64,000 nt of DNA from Breviolum minutum Mf 1.05b.01 (GCA_000507305.1 DF239025.1:240511-304510); one strand, 5' to 3'. Shown: positions 20,709 through 31,724, counted from the stretch's first letter. The notes: generated by a model from the sequence alone, not told the origin. Translations and numbers: made by a program.

Positions 20709-20836
20709 TTGGATTTGCGGAAGTCTTTTTGCAAATGGAGAAACAGTTCCCAGGAAATATGTTCCCTTGAATGGTGGTTGTTTAGGGTGATGAATCCCAT
20801 GGTAACAAAGCAAACAAATCACCTGAAACAAATCCA
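20709..20836. mobile_element. F9 palindromic element
   Basis: CTTGGATTTGCGGAAG on the left, 'AATGGTGGTTGTTTAGGG' and 'AATCCCATGGTAACA' inside, GAAACAAATCCACC on the right. Confidence 0.75.
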
Positions 20837-21236
20837 CCGTCACTCAAAGGGAAAATGTGCGTGCTCTTGGGGGAGTACGGTACTCCCTAAATATTCTGAA
20901 ACATATGCCCTAACTGATAGGTACCAGTACCAGGTACCGTGTTGTTCCCACCTTTCCTTTAAAATTTCAAAGGTTATAGGTTATAACCCCATGTCTTTAG
21001 GGCTGAACACCCTCATTTTTTCCATGGTTTTTGGGGTCCAAAACGTAAATAGTTGGTACACATTTCGGGATTTTTCTCCCAAGAAAAAGTTCCGTTTCCA
21101 TTCCCCCAAGTAGATACAGTAGATATGTCCAACACCCCCGAAAAACCAGTCGTAAAGAAACCACCTCCTTGGCGGCCAAAGTAGTCACAAAGAAGACCTG
21201 CATTCAGAAAGGCAACAAAAACAACAACATCTACCT

Positions 21237-21320
21237 GGATGTTCCAAAGGGTGCTGAATGAATGATAAGGGGTGCCTATACATCATCCTTTAGAATCAAA
21301 CAGCACCCTTTGGAAGATGC
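21237..21320. mobile_element. F17 palindromic element
   Basis: GGATGTTCCAAAGGGTGCTG on the left pairs with CAGCACCCTTTGGAAGATG on the right, with one mismatch. About 84 bp. This is the only copy seen in the window. Confidence 0.75.
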
Positions 21321-21450
21321 TGGTATACATCTGCTGGTGTTTACTCAAAACATCAAGCAGTCCCATGAACTCAAATAACAGACTAATTTGAGTTGCAAAT
21401 AATGAGAACCACTATGAGAGTCACAAAGTATGAGCCACGACAAAAACCGG

Positions 21451-21580
21451 ACTTTACTTTCCATGAAATACTGGTTGCTTCATAGGGATCTTGGAAATGG
21501 TTTATTATTATAATCCCCACATAGCTGGGTAGTATGATACCCTACATACAGCAAATAACCAGTTTGTTCATTACTAAAGT
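21451..21580. mobile_element. F12 element
   Basis: CTTTACTTTCCATGAAATAC then TGGTT on the left, ATAACCAGTTTGTTCATTAC then TAAAGT on the right. 'TAGGGATCTTGG' and 'TATAATCCCCACATAG' lie inside. Confidence 0.75.
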
Positions 21581-21771
21581 ACTCGTGGACTCATGGTCTC
21601 CTACACTAAATCAACAAGGGCCCGCCTACAGCGATACAGTAACTAGCCGAAAGGCCGGCCTGCGCAAGCAATCGCAACATCGCGTCCACGTGAGGGAACA
21701 GCACAACCCAGTGCAGGTGCTGTGATCTGTGCTGTGGCTATCTTCAAAGATGAATTAAGACACAAATTGTT

Positions 21772-21864
21772 TTCCTTGATTTGCTTCGCTTCTTTGATGT
21801 TCCACGATCCAAACAAAATCCTCATGGTAGAAAGTAAACAGTCTAAACAAATCCAAAGTATGAA
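21772..21864. repeat. F9 copy, shortened
   Basis: TCCTTGATTTGCTTCGC on the left and TCTAAACAAATCCAAAG on the right. The middle is abbreviated. Confidence 0.6.
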
Positions 21865-22164
21865 CACATCGTCCTTAAACACTGCTGTGCATTTTTCTGG
21901 CTGGCATTTCATGCGAATAGAACTGTCCACTTGATTTAGACACAATCTTCTTGGACAAGCTCATTTCTAATCCGTTTACTAAGTACCATGGACATACTGT
22001 ATCTTGTTGAATAAATACTTCACATGCTGTTCATATGTTTGGTGAAACACATTTTTGCGGATGCTAAGTGGATTTTGGCAAATAGTTGTTGGAATATATG
22101 TTCAGCCCTCACATTTAAGGGAAAAAATACCTCTCGTTTTGCTGGTGTTTTGCATCTTTTTTGC

Positions 22165-22355
22165 AGGTTGAAACCACAAACTATAGCTGCCAGTCGGGGG
22201 ACGAAGACCGGAAGGCGACATGTCGGGCTTTCGGCTTTCGGCAAATTCTCAGCTGGGACTTTTTTCGAGGGAACTGCCCTGTCCGGTGGTGTTGCAAGAT
22301 ACGACAAGCCGAAGTCAAACCATACCCAAATACTCAATGGGACTGGTCTGTTTAA
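22165..22355 (+). CDS. Exon candidate with upstream pyrimidine tract
   Basis: A strong 3' splice-like signal (GTTTTGCATCTTTTTTGCAG, ending near 22164) precedes a Cys-rich open frame to the stop at 22353-22355, with eight Cys in about 60 residues. A second plus-strand frame is also open and also looks plausible, so the frame is not settled. The coding-like part probably ends near 22320, before a worn F1 copy. No family was recognised. Confidence 0.28.
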
Positions 22356-22422
22356 CCCCATGAATGGTTAATTTACAGGAAAATAAAGTATATAATGTAG
22401 GTAAATATACCATGATTAAGTC
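22338..22422. repeat. F1 worn copy
   Basis: CAATGGGACTGGTCTGTTTA at the left and TGTAGGTAAATATACCATG at the right. Confidence 0.5.
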
Positions 22423-22428
22423 AAAGCA

Positions 22429-22517
22429 TCCCTAAGAATCCACACACCACAAAACCCCCCAGGTCAGATTGTAGGGGGAAATCCCTTTTCCAATTTGATA
22501 TACTTGGATCCTTAGGG
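22429..22517. mobile_element. F18 element
   Basis: CCCTAAGAATCCACACACC on the left, TATACTTGGATCCTTAGGG on the right. The 'GGGGAAATCCCTTT' word is shared with the copy at 41.6 kb. Confidence 0.7.
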
Positions 22518-22637
22518 CAAGCAGTTTCCTCCCTTTGAACCCGACAAAAAAAACACAGCCCTCCGTGGGGAATGTGGACTTTGGAGTCGAGGATTTTCGG
22601 CCACAGTCAAATCACAAAGCAACAACATAATCTGTAT

Positions 22638-22733
22638 ACCATCCATGGGACTGGCATATATTTACCTACATGGATGGTTGATTTTTTATGGTAAATTAGT
22701 AGGCAAATATACCAGTCCCATGGATCCTATGGG
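22638..22733. mobile_element. F1 palindromic element
   Basis: CATGGGACTGGCATATATTT on the left, AAATATACCAGTCCCATGG and ATCCTATGGGG on the right. The centre has TAAATTAGTAGG. Confidence 0.85.
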
Positions 22734-22808
22734 GTCTACAGAATAAACTGCATGCTTTTCACCCCCAACTAAACTGTCCTTGAAAAAGATCCGGAGAACT
22801 ATAAAGAT

Positions 22809-23016
22809 TTGGTGGATTTCAACCCATTTGGACAAAAGTGTTCTGATCTGAAAAATATGGAGTTGTCAACTTGGATCATTTCCCCAAGGAATGATTGAGT
22901 CAACATGGGGGGGGGTTCCTAAAATGGTGGGTTTCCCCAACAACCATGGGGTTGTCCTACTAAAAATCATCATTTTGGGGTGGAGATTGGGGGTACCACC
23001 ATTTAAGGAAACACCC
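22809..23016. repeat. F2 left half followed by a complete F8
   Basis: F2 words (TTGGTGGATTTCAACCC, TTGGATCATTTCCCCAAGG) reach about 22895 without a right arm. F8 then spans 22911-23016 with GGGTTCCTAAAATGGTGGG and CCACCATTTAAGGAAACACC. Confidence 0.7.
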
Positions 23017-23702
23017 GCATCATAAAATACTTGGAAGCACTACCTGGTTGTGACATCTCTGAAAAAGCCGGACTTTTTGAAAACCATTATTTCAATTCAA
23101 GACCAAGTGATCTTTCAAATGACCCCCCAAACCATCCATGAAACTTCATAAAGCTAGCAAACCTCCTGTAATGGGACACCGACAACTGCAAAGTTTCACT
23201 TAAAAAAAAACAGCTAGCACCTCTGAGACCCGGAAAGCTAGCATTTTGAATCTGAAAATCACCCATTTGAAAGGGAAAAAAACATCTGAATCAAACCTTC
23301 ATTTTTGGGTTCAAAATGTTAACTTTTGGGGGATGGTAATTCTGCCTGAACTAACTAGCGCATCAGAAAATCATCGGAGCACATGATCCTTTCCTTTTTT
23401 GGGATGGCACACCATCTTGTGTTTTTCCGTTTCCCTCGACATTCAAAATACGATTTCCCGAAAAAAAATATTATTTTGCCCCCCCAAAACATAGGATTTC
23501 CACAAAGAACGTCGATAAAGTAGTTTCCAAAGCACCATTTTTCAGATCCTATGCTAGTTTTAGAGAAGGTATCCTAGATTTCTTCAGATCTTGTGAGCTT
23601 CTAAAAGGGTGTTTTAATCATGACCTGAATTCAGGGGTCATATAAAGGGATCCTCCAGACTTGGTATCCTTCACCATGATTCCTGTTAAAAATCAATAAA
23701 CA
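23017..23702. other. Stretch without a recognised gene or clear element
   Basis: Homopolymer-rich, with short A and C runs. No open frame worth naming, no clear inverted arms and no splice-like pair were seen. Confidence 0.4.
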
Positions 23703-23919
23703 TACTGTTGATGGTTCAGAAATCCGGCGTTCACCAGTTGATATGATACATATGGATGTTTCCGAAAATAGGGGTACCCCAAAATGGATGGTTTATAATG
23801 GAAAACCCTATTAAAATGGATGATTTGGGGGTACCACTATTTTCGGAAACATCCGTATTCCATTATTCACAAGGTTTTATACATCCCAGGTGCTGCAAGA
23901 TTTCGTCCATCAACAGTAT
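23703..23919. mobile_element. F7 interrupted by F8
   Basis: The outer F7 arms are TACTGTTGATGGTTCAGAAA and TCGTCCATCAACAGTA. F8 occupies 23754-23854 with GGATGTTTCCGAAAATAGG and ACTATTTTCGGAAACATCC. The uninterrupted F7 at 25.2 kb shows where the F7 sequence was split. Confidence 0.85.
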
Positions 23920-24272
23920 TATGATTGAATAAAATACCAGCGCCTTCCAGTCGGATGCCGTCCTTCAACATCTTCGACCCTAAGGGAATGGTGAATTTTT
24001 CCACCCTGCAACGGAAACATCTGACAATTCAAACTGGAAAGGTCCACTAGTGCCAGTTTGCACTCCCCATCAAGCAAATGTAGCTAAATATACCATACAT
24101 GGATCCTAGAAATAAGTGGTATGAGGCTGTTTTAACCACAAATCTCCCGTGGTTCCCAAACTCTCTTCTGGGAGACGGACTGCGGCAACGAAATGCAATT
24201 CACGGGAACCAAAAAAAAAGACCACGCCCCTGACAACAGGGCAGAGTGACAAAAAAAGCAGCTGACAACCTC

Positions 24273-24368
24273 TCCCTATGGATCCAAGGATCCGCTGCTA
24301 GGAATGCACTGAAAGGGTACAATTTGGGGGGTAAAGTATCTTTTTAGGAGGTACTTGGATCCATAGGG
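24273..24368. mobile_element. F10 element
   Basis: CCCTATGGATCCAAGGATCC on the left, TACTTGGATCCATAGGG on the right. Inside are 'GCTAGGAATGCACTGAAAGG' and 'TACAATTTGGGGGGTAAAG'. Confidence 0.85.
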
Positions 24369-24479
24369 TCTACTTAGTTTTTGGATTTATGTTTGTTCAT
24401 CGTGTTGAAATATTGGTTTGTTCTCTTAGACAACCAATTATTTTTCGAGAATGGGTTAGTTTGCAAGTGTAGGAAAAGA

Positions 24480-24607
24480 GTTTACTTTCCATTATAACTG
24501 GTTTTTAAATAGGGATCCTTATAATTATTTGATTATAATCCACACATAATTGGGTATTATAATCGCCTAAATACCTTAAACAACCAGTCTTTTTTCATTG
24601 CTCAAGT
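24480..24607. mobile_element. F12 element, best copy
   Basis: GTTTACTTTCCATTATAAC then TGG on the left, AACAACCAGTC and TTTCATTGCTCAAGTG on the right. The centre has 'ATAGGGATCCTTATAATTAT' and 'GATTATAATCC'. Confidence 0.8.
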
Positions 24608-24799
24608 GAACCTAAAGAAACATCACTAAGAAAACTTGAGGTCCCTTCCCTTCACTTACAGGTTTACCATTACCGTCGTTTACGCTGTTCGTTGTTGGTG
24701 CTGGAGACTCCTATGGACTACGGAATGTCCTAAGAATCCACAGTTCTGTTGATGACATTCAAATTTGCGACTTAGCTCAGACTAGGTCTATTCGCTCCA

Positions 24800-24946
24800 T
24801 ACTTGGATGTCCCTTTGGAAGTGCTGGTAAAAGGCTAGGATCAGTGGGTTATAACCCCAATATATAGCCCATATATAAGTAGGTCCGGTTATAACTACCC
24901 ATTTACCAACGTTAACCATTTACTAACTTCCTGGGACATCCAAGTA
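24800..24946. mobile_element. F3 variant
   Basis: ATACTTGGATGTCCCTTTGG on the left and CTTCCTGGGACATCCAAGTA on the right. Internal words are 'GGTTATAACCCC' and 'GTAGGTCCGG'. Confidence 0.75.
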
Positions 24947-25076
24947 GGTCACTAGCTACAGGCTTACTAAACTAGCATTAACCCATGTCTACAGCCGCAA
25001 ACTTGCCAACTTATCCGTATCATGTCCACGTAGCGCTTTCCTTCCTGACCTTGTCTCCCGTTTTCAAGTCGTTTTC

Positions 25077-25273
25077 ACTCCCCAAAACTAACAGCTCGCA
25101 CCTGAAAATTGGCCAGGCCCTAAAAAGGAAATTCATCTGAACCAACCGCCAATGTTTCAGGTGCTACTGTTAAATGGTTCAGAAATCCAACGTTCACCAG
25201 TTGATATGGTAAACATATATAACATATATCCCATTATTTACATGGATTTATACATCTTTCTTCCATCAACAGT
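25077..25273. mobile_element. F5 left half with nested F7
   Basis: The F5 arm CACTCCCCAAAACTAACAGC leads to TTTCAGGTGC, then F7 from 25167 to CTTCCATCAACAGT at 25273. F6 starts immediately at 25274. The F5::F7 junction is the same as at 16.79 kb. Confidence 0.75.
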
Positions 25274-25393
25274 CCCTAGTCTTCCAAAATCCTCAAACGA
25301 CCTTGTGAGTAGGTGTTTGGGCCCCCTAAAGGCCTTGTCAGGAGGTGTTTCTGGGTCCAAACATCTACTCATAAGGTATCTGGAAGACTAGGG
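25274..25393. mobile_element. F6 palindromic element
   Basis: CCCTAGTCTTCCAAAATCC on the left, CTGGAAGACTAGGG on the right. A 'GTATGTTAGTTTCACG' just beyond it may be the displaced right arm of the F5 copy to its left. Confidence 0.85.
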
Positions 25394-25592
25394 AGTATGT
25401 TAGTTTCACGAAGGCTATTTTTTGGTTGCCGTTTTTGGTTGGCACCTCTGGCAATCGGCAATGAAAAACTGCTGGAAGATCGCAGCAGCTTCGAATTTTC
25501 ACGGAACGTGGAAGATCCCGTTTTTTTCCCGCTGTCGTTTCGGTATTCGAACCGAAAACAATTCACAAAACACAACAAATCTCGAAGGATTT

Positions 25593-25682
25593 CCCATAGG
25601 ATCCATGTATGGTATATTCACCTACATTTGGTTGATGTTTATGGTAAATGTAGGTAAATATACCATACATGGATCCTATGGG
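25593..25682. mobile_element. F1 palindromic element, near-perfect
   Basis: CCCATAGGATCCATGTATGG on the left is the exact inverse of CCATACATGGATCCTATGGG on the right. The copy is 90 bp, with almost perfect pairing to the centre apart from one base in 'TATTCACC'. Confidence 0.93.
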
Positions 25683-25881
25683 TTTGGAGTCGGAGATTTC
25701 TCCCACGAGTTTTTGAATAACATGTGGGGTTTTGGTGGGGTGGTGGCTTTCACCCACCTGCATGGGAACACATGGGATCAATGGTATATTAATCTAGAGC
25801 CCCAATGACCTCTATTTTTGGAAGGTCAACCCCCCAAAATAAGGCCTATTCCAATCAAAACAAGGGTCATTTGGGTTCTAG

Positions 25882-25964
25882 GAACCTATACATGAATAGT
25901 TGGTTGATTGATTTTTGTGGTAAATTAGTAGGTAAATCATCTACAATACATTGATCCTATGGCA
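25882..25964. repeat. F1 worn copy
   Basis: TAAATTAGTAGGTAAATCAT and TTGATCCTATGG on the right. The left arm is reduced to ATACATGAATAG. Confidence 0.5.
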
Positions 25965-27311
25965 AAACCTCCTTGGGATCATTCAATCATAAGGCTCACT
26001 GGGATTTCAAAGGAGGACCTGTTTTTGGGAGCATCAGTGAGCCAAAATCATAAAAAAGAAAGGATCTCCAGCAATGTGAAACCTCAAACTGCAAAGTTTC
26101 ATTAAAAATCCTGATAAAGAAAACAACTAGCACCCCTTGAAATCTCGCAGTACCTACATTTTGTCGATTTGTTTATGGTAAATTAATAGGAACATATACA
26201 ACCACACCATTCTCATGTGTTCATTGTGTATTCTGAGAGACTTTCCAGCAAAAAATCTATGCCCCTTAGATTCAACACATACCTAGTCAGGTGTCACTGG
26301 TAAGATACTAATGACGACCACGTGTATGTCTGTATTTATATATTTTAAAAGATATATAATACATATTATGCTTAAAAGGATTGGACAAAAAAGTAGATAG
26401 TATCAAAAAAACAAACCCACCGCCCCCCTCCATGGTGCTTAAATGGTCATGAATTGTCAAGGGTATCCATGTAAACAAATCACCAACACAAATCCAAGTA
26501 TTCTGGACTGAGGACGGGCACCAAAACACCAGTCTTTTTTTCTTGGTATCTGCCCGGCACTTCTCACTTCAGAATGTGCGCCCCTCAAGTGATCTTGCAA
26601 AAAGATAGCCCAATAAATTGAACGTCACTTGATGTCACAAGAAGTATTTGAGTTTGCCAAAGACATCACCAGAACAACTCAACACTCCAATTGCAAGAAG
26701 GACACCGCTTGTTTGACTAAAAAAATCTATCACTTGGTTGTGACAATTCAATGCATATTCATGAGCCACAAGAATCATCTGGTCAACCCTCACTTGTACT
26801 ATTCCTTTCTTTTTCCCGGAGTCTTAGGGGTACAAGGTGGTTTCCCGGAACCGATCGTGAAAAAAGTCGAGTTATTTATAACCCCTCAATGAAGCGTTCC
26901 GAAGCAGTTCTTCATCGTAGCTCATGAATGTAGGCTAGTTTCTGTACAAATCCGAAAACCGCATGTTGTTTCACAGCAGATTCGGTGAAATGGGGCTGCC
27001 GGCGATGCGGCAAACTTGCTGGCCCGGAAGTAGGATCTTTTTGAAACGTATCAACAGCTCCCCTTCAGGTACATATCTATGTACAAAATCATATGACATC
27101 TAGATACCAAGCAAATGATCCACCAAGTAAGCTTTGCCAATTAAATTTTTGGCACCACACATGGCACCACAGCACAACATCTAGGTTAACATGGTACAAA
27201 TGCAAAATGAATGACGTCCTACGCGCAAGGATTTCATCAAAGTGCCCCATCCATTTCGCTTGGGATCGAGTTTTGAATAAGTTTCAAAAAAAAAACTACT
27301 AAACGACCCAA
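25965..27311. other. Long stretch without a recognised gene
   Basis: Contains an F1 scrap near 26160-26200 and a reversed F9 scrap near 26440-26498 ending AACACAAATCCAAG. Open frames at 26308-26529 (minus) and 26629-26892 (plus) show no domain I recognise. Confidence 0.4.
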
Positions 27312-27459
27312 GATCACCAAAAGTTTCAGGTACCTAAAATAGAGGGTTTCCTGAACCTTGTAAGGCTGTTTTGGGGTGGGGTTTCCCTTACATAGCCCTT
27401 ACATACAGCTTGTATAGGTGAGGATTCCTCCATTTTAGGTACCTGAAATGTTTGGTGAC
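27312..27459. mobile_element. F16 palindromic element, complete
   Basis: CACCAAAAGTTTCAGGTACC on the left mirrors GGTACCTGAAATGTTTGGTG on the right. 'TTGTAAGGCTGTTTTGGGG' and 'ACAGCTTGTATAGGTGAGG' lie between. Confidence 0.85.
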
Positions 27460-27708
27460 AAGATGCTGCGACCCTCCTGGAACATATCCCACCTATGGAA
27501 GAGGATTCCATCATCTTCCCCAGCTACCTTTTGTCTGGAAAGAAACAAATCTTCACAACAATTCAAACACACACTCCAGCGGGAAATTCAACATGGATCG
27601 GATCACCCCAAAATAATGATGCTTTCGAAAAAGGTGGCTGTTGCCTTTTCGCCTATGAGCTGCCGGCTTTCTCTTGGGATATCCACTGTGTGTTATAAAT
27701 TAAGGTGG

Positions 27709-27829
27709 TCTATGTTCATGGTACTTAGTAAATGGAATCTAACACCTATATAAATAGGTTGTAAGTCCCGTAAATAGGTTGTAAACCAACTTGCAAACTA
27801 GTTCCTAACTTCCATGGACATCCCAGTAG
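27709..27829. mobile_element. F3 palindromic element
   Basis: TGTTCATGGTACTTAGTAAA on the left pairs with CTAACTTCCATGGACATCC on the right, ending CCAGTA. The left outermost bases are altered. Confidence 0.75.
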
Positions 27830-28280
27830 GAAGTCTGAATGTGCTTTTTTGCACCCTGGATTTTATTGAAGTATGGATGGGCTGGGGGAGTCTGTTTTTT
27901 GTTCGCTAAAACGAAGCAAACGATGAAGCTAGGCAAAACGTCTGCCCTCTTCCACTACCCCACTATCCACACTTAAAAAACATGTACTTGTTTTTGGAAG
28001 GATTATAGGATCTCACATGTAAACGCCAAAAGACTCTCCAATGATCTGCCAGTCGTAATTTCCAGTGAACTCCAAACTTTATGTCGTTATTGCAAGTTGT
28101 GACCTTTGTGTGGTGCCATTTTGCTGGGTGATACACTACAACTCTTCTTGCAACTAGGACACGCCTAGATTCATGAGCTTCGGAGCACGGACAAAATTCC
28201 GATAGGAATTCGAAGCATATGTTTCGGAATTCCCCTCACGAACAAGACATAGATATCTTATCCCTAGAGATCAAGTCACA

Positions 28281-28396
28281 CCTAGGGTGAGGATCGGTGT
28301 TGAAAGGACCCCCCTTTCAGATCTCCTGGTATGACTGGAGATCTGAAAGAAGGTCCTTTTCACACACCGATCCTTCAACAAGGTATGACTGGAGGA
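28281..28396. mobile_element. F6-related palindrome
   Basis: GAGGATCGGTGTTGAAAGGA and CTTTCAGATCTCC on the left mirror GGAGATCTGAAAGAAGG and CACACACCGATCC on the right. Related words recur inside F6 copies near 53.1 and 59.7 kb. Confidence 0.75.
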
Positions 28397-28403
28397 TTTT
28401 GGT

Positions 28404-28506
28404 ATACTGGTTTGGTGGTTTCAACCCATCTGAAAAATATTAGTCAATTTGGATCATCTCCCCAGGTGAGGTTAAAAATAAAAAATCTTTGAAACCACCA
28501 CCTAGT
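28404..28506. mobile_element. F2 palindromic element
   Basis: ACTGGTTTGGTGGTTTCAAC on the left, TTTGAAACCACCACCTAGT on the right. Confidence 0.85.
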
Positions 28507-28515
28507 ATATCTATT

Positions 28516-28608
28516 ACCTGGATCTTCCAAGTGTGAAAAACATGTGTGCCTTTTCATCAGAAAAAAAAAACTACCAACAGGCAGACCCTTTACATAGAAG
28601 ATCCAGGT
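28516..28608. mobile_element. F11 element
   Basis: ACCTGGATCTTCCAAGTGTG on the left and TAGAAGATCCAGGT on the right. The A-run then CTACCAACAGGCAGA is diagnostic of the three F11 copies here. Confidence 0.85.
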
Positions 28609-28657
28609 GTGGCCTCTAATGTATCTTGGGATGTTTCTCGTTCCAGCCAGTCACCAC

Positions 28658-28746
28658 TACTTGGATGTCCCAGGAAGTTAGGATCAATGGTTAGTAAATG
28701 GGTTATAACCTACTTCCTTTTACCAACTTCCTAGGACATGCAAGTA
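28658..28746. mobile_element. F3 short variant
   Basis: TACTTGGATGTCCCAGGAAG on the left and CTTCCTAGGACATGCAAGTA on the right. About 90 bp. Confidence 0.8.
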
Positions 28747-28888
28747 GGATTATATTGATTTTCTTAGGCACAAGGAAAGATTGTTTAGAACTAGAAACCT
28801 TCATTTGTCATGAAGGCTTAGCATCTTGGCAGGGATGTTCAAGTCGTATCCCAAAACCACCTTGTTAAAAACATGTCTCATTAGAAAA

Positions 28889-28991
28889 CTAGTTGGTGGT
28901 TGAACCAACGCCTTTGAAAAATATGAGTCAAATTGGATCATTTCCCCAGGTATGCATGAAAATCAAAAAAAACATTTTGCCACCACCTAGA
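28889..28991. mobile_element. F2 palindromic element
   Basis: CTAGTTGGTGGTTGAACC on the left and TTTTGCCACCACCTAG on the right. Confidence 0.8.
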
Positions 28992-29036
28992 ACAAAAATA
29001 GCTCAACTAAGATGTTGCAGCACCTTGGCTCCCCAT

Positions 29037-29199
29037 CACTTGGAGGATCATCCCAGGTAGTCAATGGTTAATAACCATGGCGATCGCAAGTCCCCTAAGA
29101 TACCCCAAGTAGGGTTGTTCCTCTTCCAAATGGCCATTCGTGGCTTATAAATGGGGGTTACTAACCACTTACTAACTATACAGGATGATCCTCCAAGTA
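29037..29199. mobile_element. F4 palindromic element, complete
   Basis: ACTTGGAGGATCATCCCAGG on the left and CAGGATGATCCTCCAAGTA on the right. The centre has 'GTAGGGTTGTTCC' and 'CCAAATGGCCATTCGTGGC'. Confidence 0.85.
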
Positions 29200-29235
29200 T
29201 GAATGGATTTGGATACCACCCCAGCTCCCTTCCAT

Positions 29236-29355
29236 CCCTAAAAAAACTTTAATAAACTAACAGTTCGCACCTGAAGATTCCAATCGGTTGGAAGATTACT
29301 TTTTCCTTTTGTGATGACTTATTTCCAGGGTCCATGTGAGTTTCAGGGAACTGTA
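29236..29355. mobile_element. F5 palindromic element
   Basis: ATAAACTAACAGTTCGCACC and TGAAGATT on the left; GTGAGTTTCAGGGAACTGTA on the right. The left tip is interrupted by an A-rich run. Confidence 0.65.
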
Positions 29356-29647
29356 CTGGTTCCTCTTTGGTTAGTACTTCCAAGGAATCAATCCATCAGC
29401 ATGTCATAAAAAGCATTGCGTGTCATCCCTTCATAAAACACAATTTCCCTAACCTAGGCATTCGGATAGTATGCACATTTGCAGCATGATTTTCCCATTC
29501 TTTGGCCGTCCTCCCTCTCTCACAGCTCGTTTCAGGTGCTTTTTTTCACGGGTGGGATCAGTAGGTTTGCCCGATCTGAAGGGCCTGAACTGACGGTCTG
29601 AACAAACCGATTTCCGATGCTCTCCCCATTCTCTTCAAATACTTTTG

Positions 29648-29726
29648 CTCAAATCCCTTCTGCAGGTCGTTTGGGAGTGGGATTTGGGTACCTAAACGCC
29701 TTCTAACAGGGTATTTGGAGCACTGG
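29648..29726. repeat. F6-related element
   Basis: CTCAAATCCCTTCTGCAGG on the left, TATTTGGAGCACTGGGG on the right. Sister of the copy at 10743. Confidence 0.55.
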
Positions 29727-29762
29727 GGATGGACAAAAATAATAGACATATTAGTAGTCTAT

Positions 29763-29854
29763 ACCCATAGGATCCATTGAATAATATTTACCTGCATTTA
29801 CCTTAAAATTCCACCATTCTTGCAGGCCAATTTGACATACGTGGATCCTACAGG
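29763..29854. mobile_element. F1 palindromic element
   Basis: CCCATAGGATCCATTGAATA on the left, ACATACGTGGATCCTACAGG on the right. Confidence 0.7.
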
Positions 29855-30614
29855 ATATATGATCATTTGCGGTTTGCTGGTTTGCTACCCCCCCCCCCAG
29901 GCACGCGTTGCGCCGATGTGATCTGGTGGTCGGGACGGTCTCAAAGCTAACAAGTCTGCATCATTTCTACACAAATCTGAAAAACCACGGTGTTTCCCGT
30001 AGTGCTGTGACACGCCCTTCTACTCTCAGCATCTTTCATTTTCTTTTATCTTCTTTTGCTGTGACCCACCCCAAAACAACAATAGTGCATTTGGTATGGT
30101 TGAGGGTGTGATCCAGCAACATCCAAAATCTTCTCTGTCCCCCTCAAGCATCACAAGAACCAGGTGGATGAAACCATCATTTATATCATTTTGCTCACCC
30201 CTTTAAAGGGATGATGTTTAGCAAACCAACCCCCCAAAAAAAGGGACATGTGAACATCTCAAAAATCAAAATCTGGAAAAAAAACATGCAAATCTTCCCC
30301 GAAAATTTGTGAGGCGAATGCTATATATTACAAACATTTAGATAATCTTTGGGGTAAATTGTAAATATAGCTAAATACACCATACATTTGAAGGTTTGGG
30401 AATTTTCGGTGAAAAATTCTCACCCTCAGATATCACGACTTTTTCCTACATGTTTTTTTTTTCCCTCCTCCGTTGTGCAACCCCGGTTGAACCACCCTGG
30501 TGGGACCTGCCTTAAGGATTCAAGGCATACTGCACTGGCAGCTGCATCCTACACACGTTAACCCTCAATTTGGCAGTCCACTATCGTTTTCCAAGTCTTG
30601 TACTTCTCACATGT
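29855..30614. other. Stretch without a recognised gene
   Basis: A C10 run lies at about 29889. A short plus frame (29908-30111) has no recognised domain. An F1 half copy lies near 30350-30390 ('GTAAATATAGCTAAATACACC'). Confidence 0.4.
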
Positions 30615-30715
30615 GGGGGTTTCCTAAAATGGTGGTACCCAACAACTATTGGTTTTCCTACTAAAAATGACCATTTTGGGGTGTTTTGGGGGTACCACCA
30701 TTTCAGGAAACACCC
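30615..30715. mobile_element. F8 palindromic element, complete
   Basis: GGGGGTTTCCTAAAATGGTG then GTACCC on the left; GGGTACCACCATTTCAGG then AAACACCC on the right. Confidence 0.88.
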
Positions 30716-31100
30716 ATGTATGTCTCAGGGGTTTTGTTGTTTATAGGGAGTCCTTTATTGTTTTCAGGTAAAACCCTTCAAAACCAGATTTGAATGTAAC
30801 CTCAAATCGTGAGACGAAACACGATACTTTACAACATGGCTCATATCTGGGTAAAATATATCAAGTCTTGGAATTAGTATTGGGTTAGAGTCTTGGATTT
30901 GTTGGACTTAATTCCTAAATTACGATTTTAGATATATTTCCTAAACCTTTTTTTTTAGGGCATTTTTTGGGGAAACTCCCTCGATCCAAAAGTTACCATC
31001 ACTTTGGGGAAACTCCCTCAGCAGTTTGGTCGCGATGATATTGGTGGTGCTCCTCCCATAACCAGCAGAAACAAAGGTTTATAAATTATAAATATATAAC

Positions 31101-31214
31101 GGATCCATGGATGGTTGCTTTTTTAGAAAAAAATACCTACATGGATTCCGTTGATTTTTATGGGTTTTTCATGTAGGTAAATACACCACAATCGTTCCAT
31201 GGATCCGTAATGGG
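31101..31214. mobile_element. F1 palindromic element
   Basis: GGATCCATGGATGG on the left, GTAGGTAAATACACC and CCATGGATCCGTAATGGG on the right. The left arm is partly replaced by an A/T-rich run. Confidence 0.65.
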
Positions 31215-31249
31215 TGAGGGGATGATGATTGATGATGGTCAATTAATAA

Positions 31250-31352
31250 CTAGTTTGTGGTTTCAACCCATACGAAAAATATTAGTCAAAACTGGGAATC
31301 TTCCCCTAATAGGAGTGAACATAAAAAAATCTTTGAGTTGCCACCACCTAGA
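31250..31352. mobile_element. F2 palindromic element
   Basis: CTAGTTTGTGGTTTCAACCC on the left, TTGAGTTGCCACCACCTAG on the right. Confidence 0.8.
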
Positions 31353-31482
31353 TATTTACTTCAATCTCTCTCTCTGCCTATACTATATATATACACTTGT
31401 ATATATTTGGAACCCTGTTGTGACCCCCTTGTTTTGATTGGAAATTGCGGCCTTCTTTTAGTTCCCAAAATGGGTTCCAAAT

Positions 31483-31574
31483 ACCTGGATCTTCCAAGTG
31501 TGTAACATTATTGCCTTTTCACCAAAAAAAAAACTACCAAAAGGCAGAAATTTTACATATCTAGAAGATCCAGA
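31483..31574. mobile_element. F11 element
   Basis: ACCTGGATCTTCCAAGTGTG on the left, CTAGAAGATCCAGAT on the right, with the A-run and CTACCAAAAGGCAGA inside. Confidence 0.8.
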
Positions 31575-31724
31575 TATATACTGTATATACCATATAAACA
31601 TAAACTATATATTTCAGTCCTGTCCATGACGGCATCGTCGTCCGCCAGCATCTCTGTCAAGAAATTCAATGAGGAACGTCTCTTCCACCACCTGGGCGTT
31701 TTAGTTGAGCCACGGTAAAAAAAA

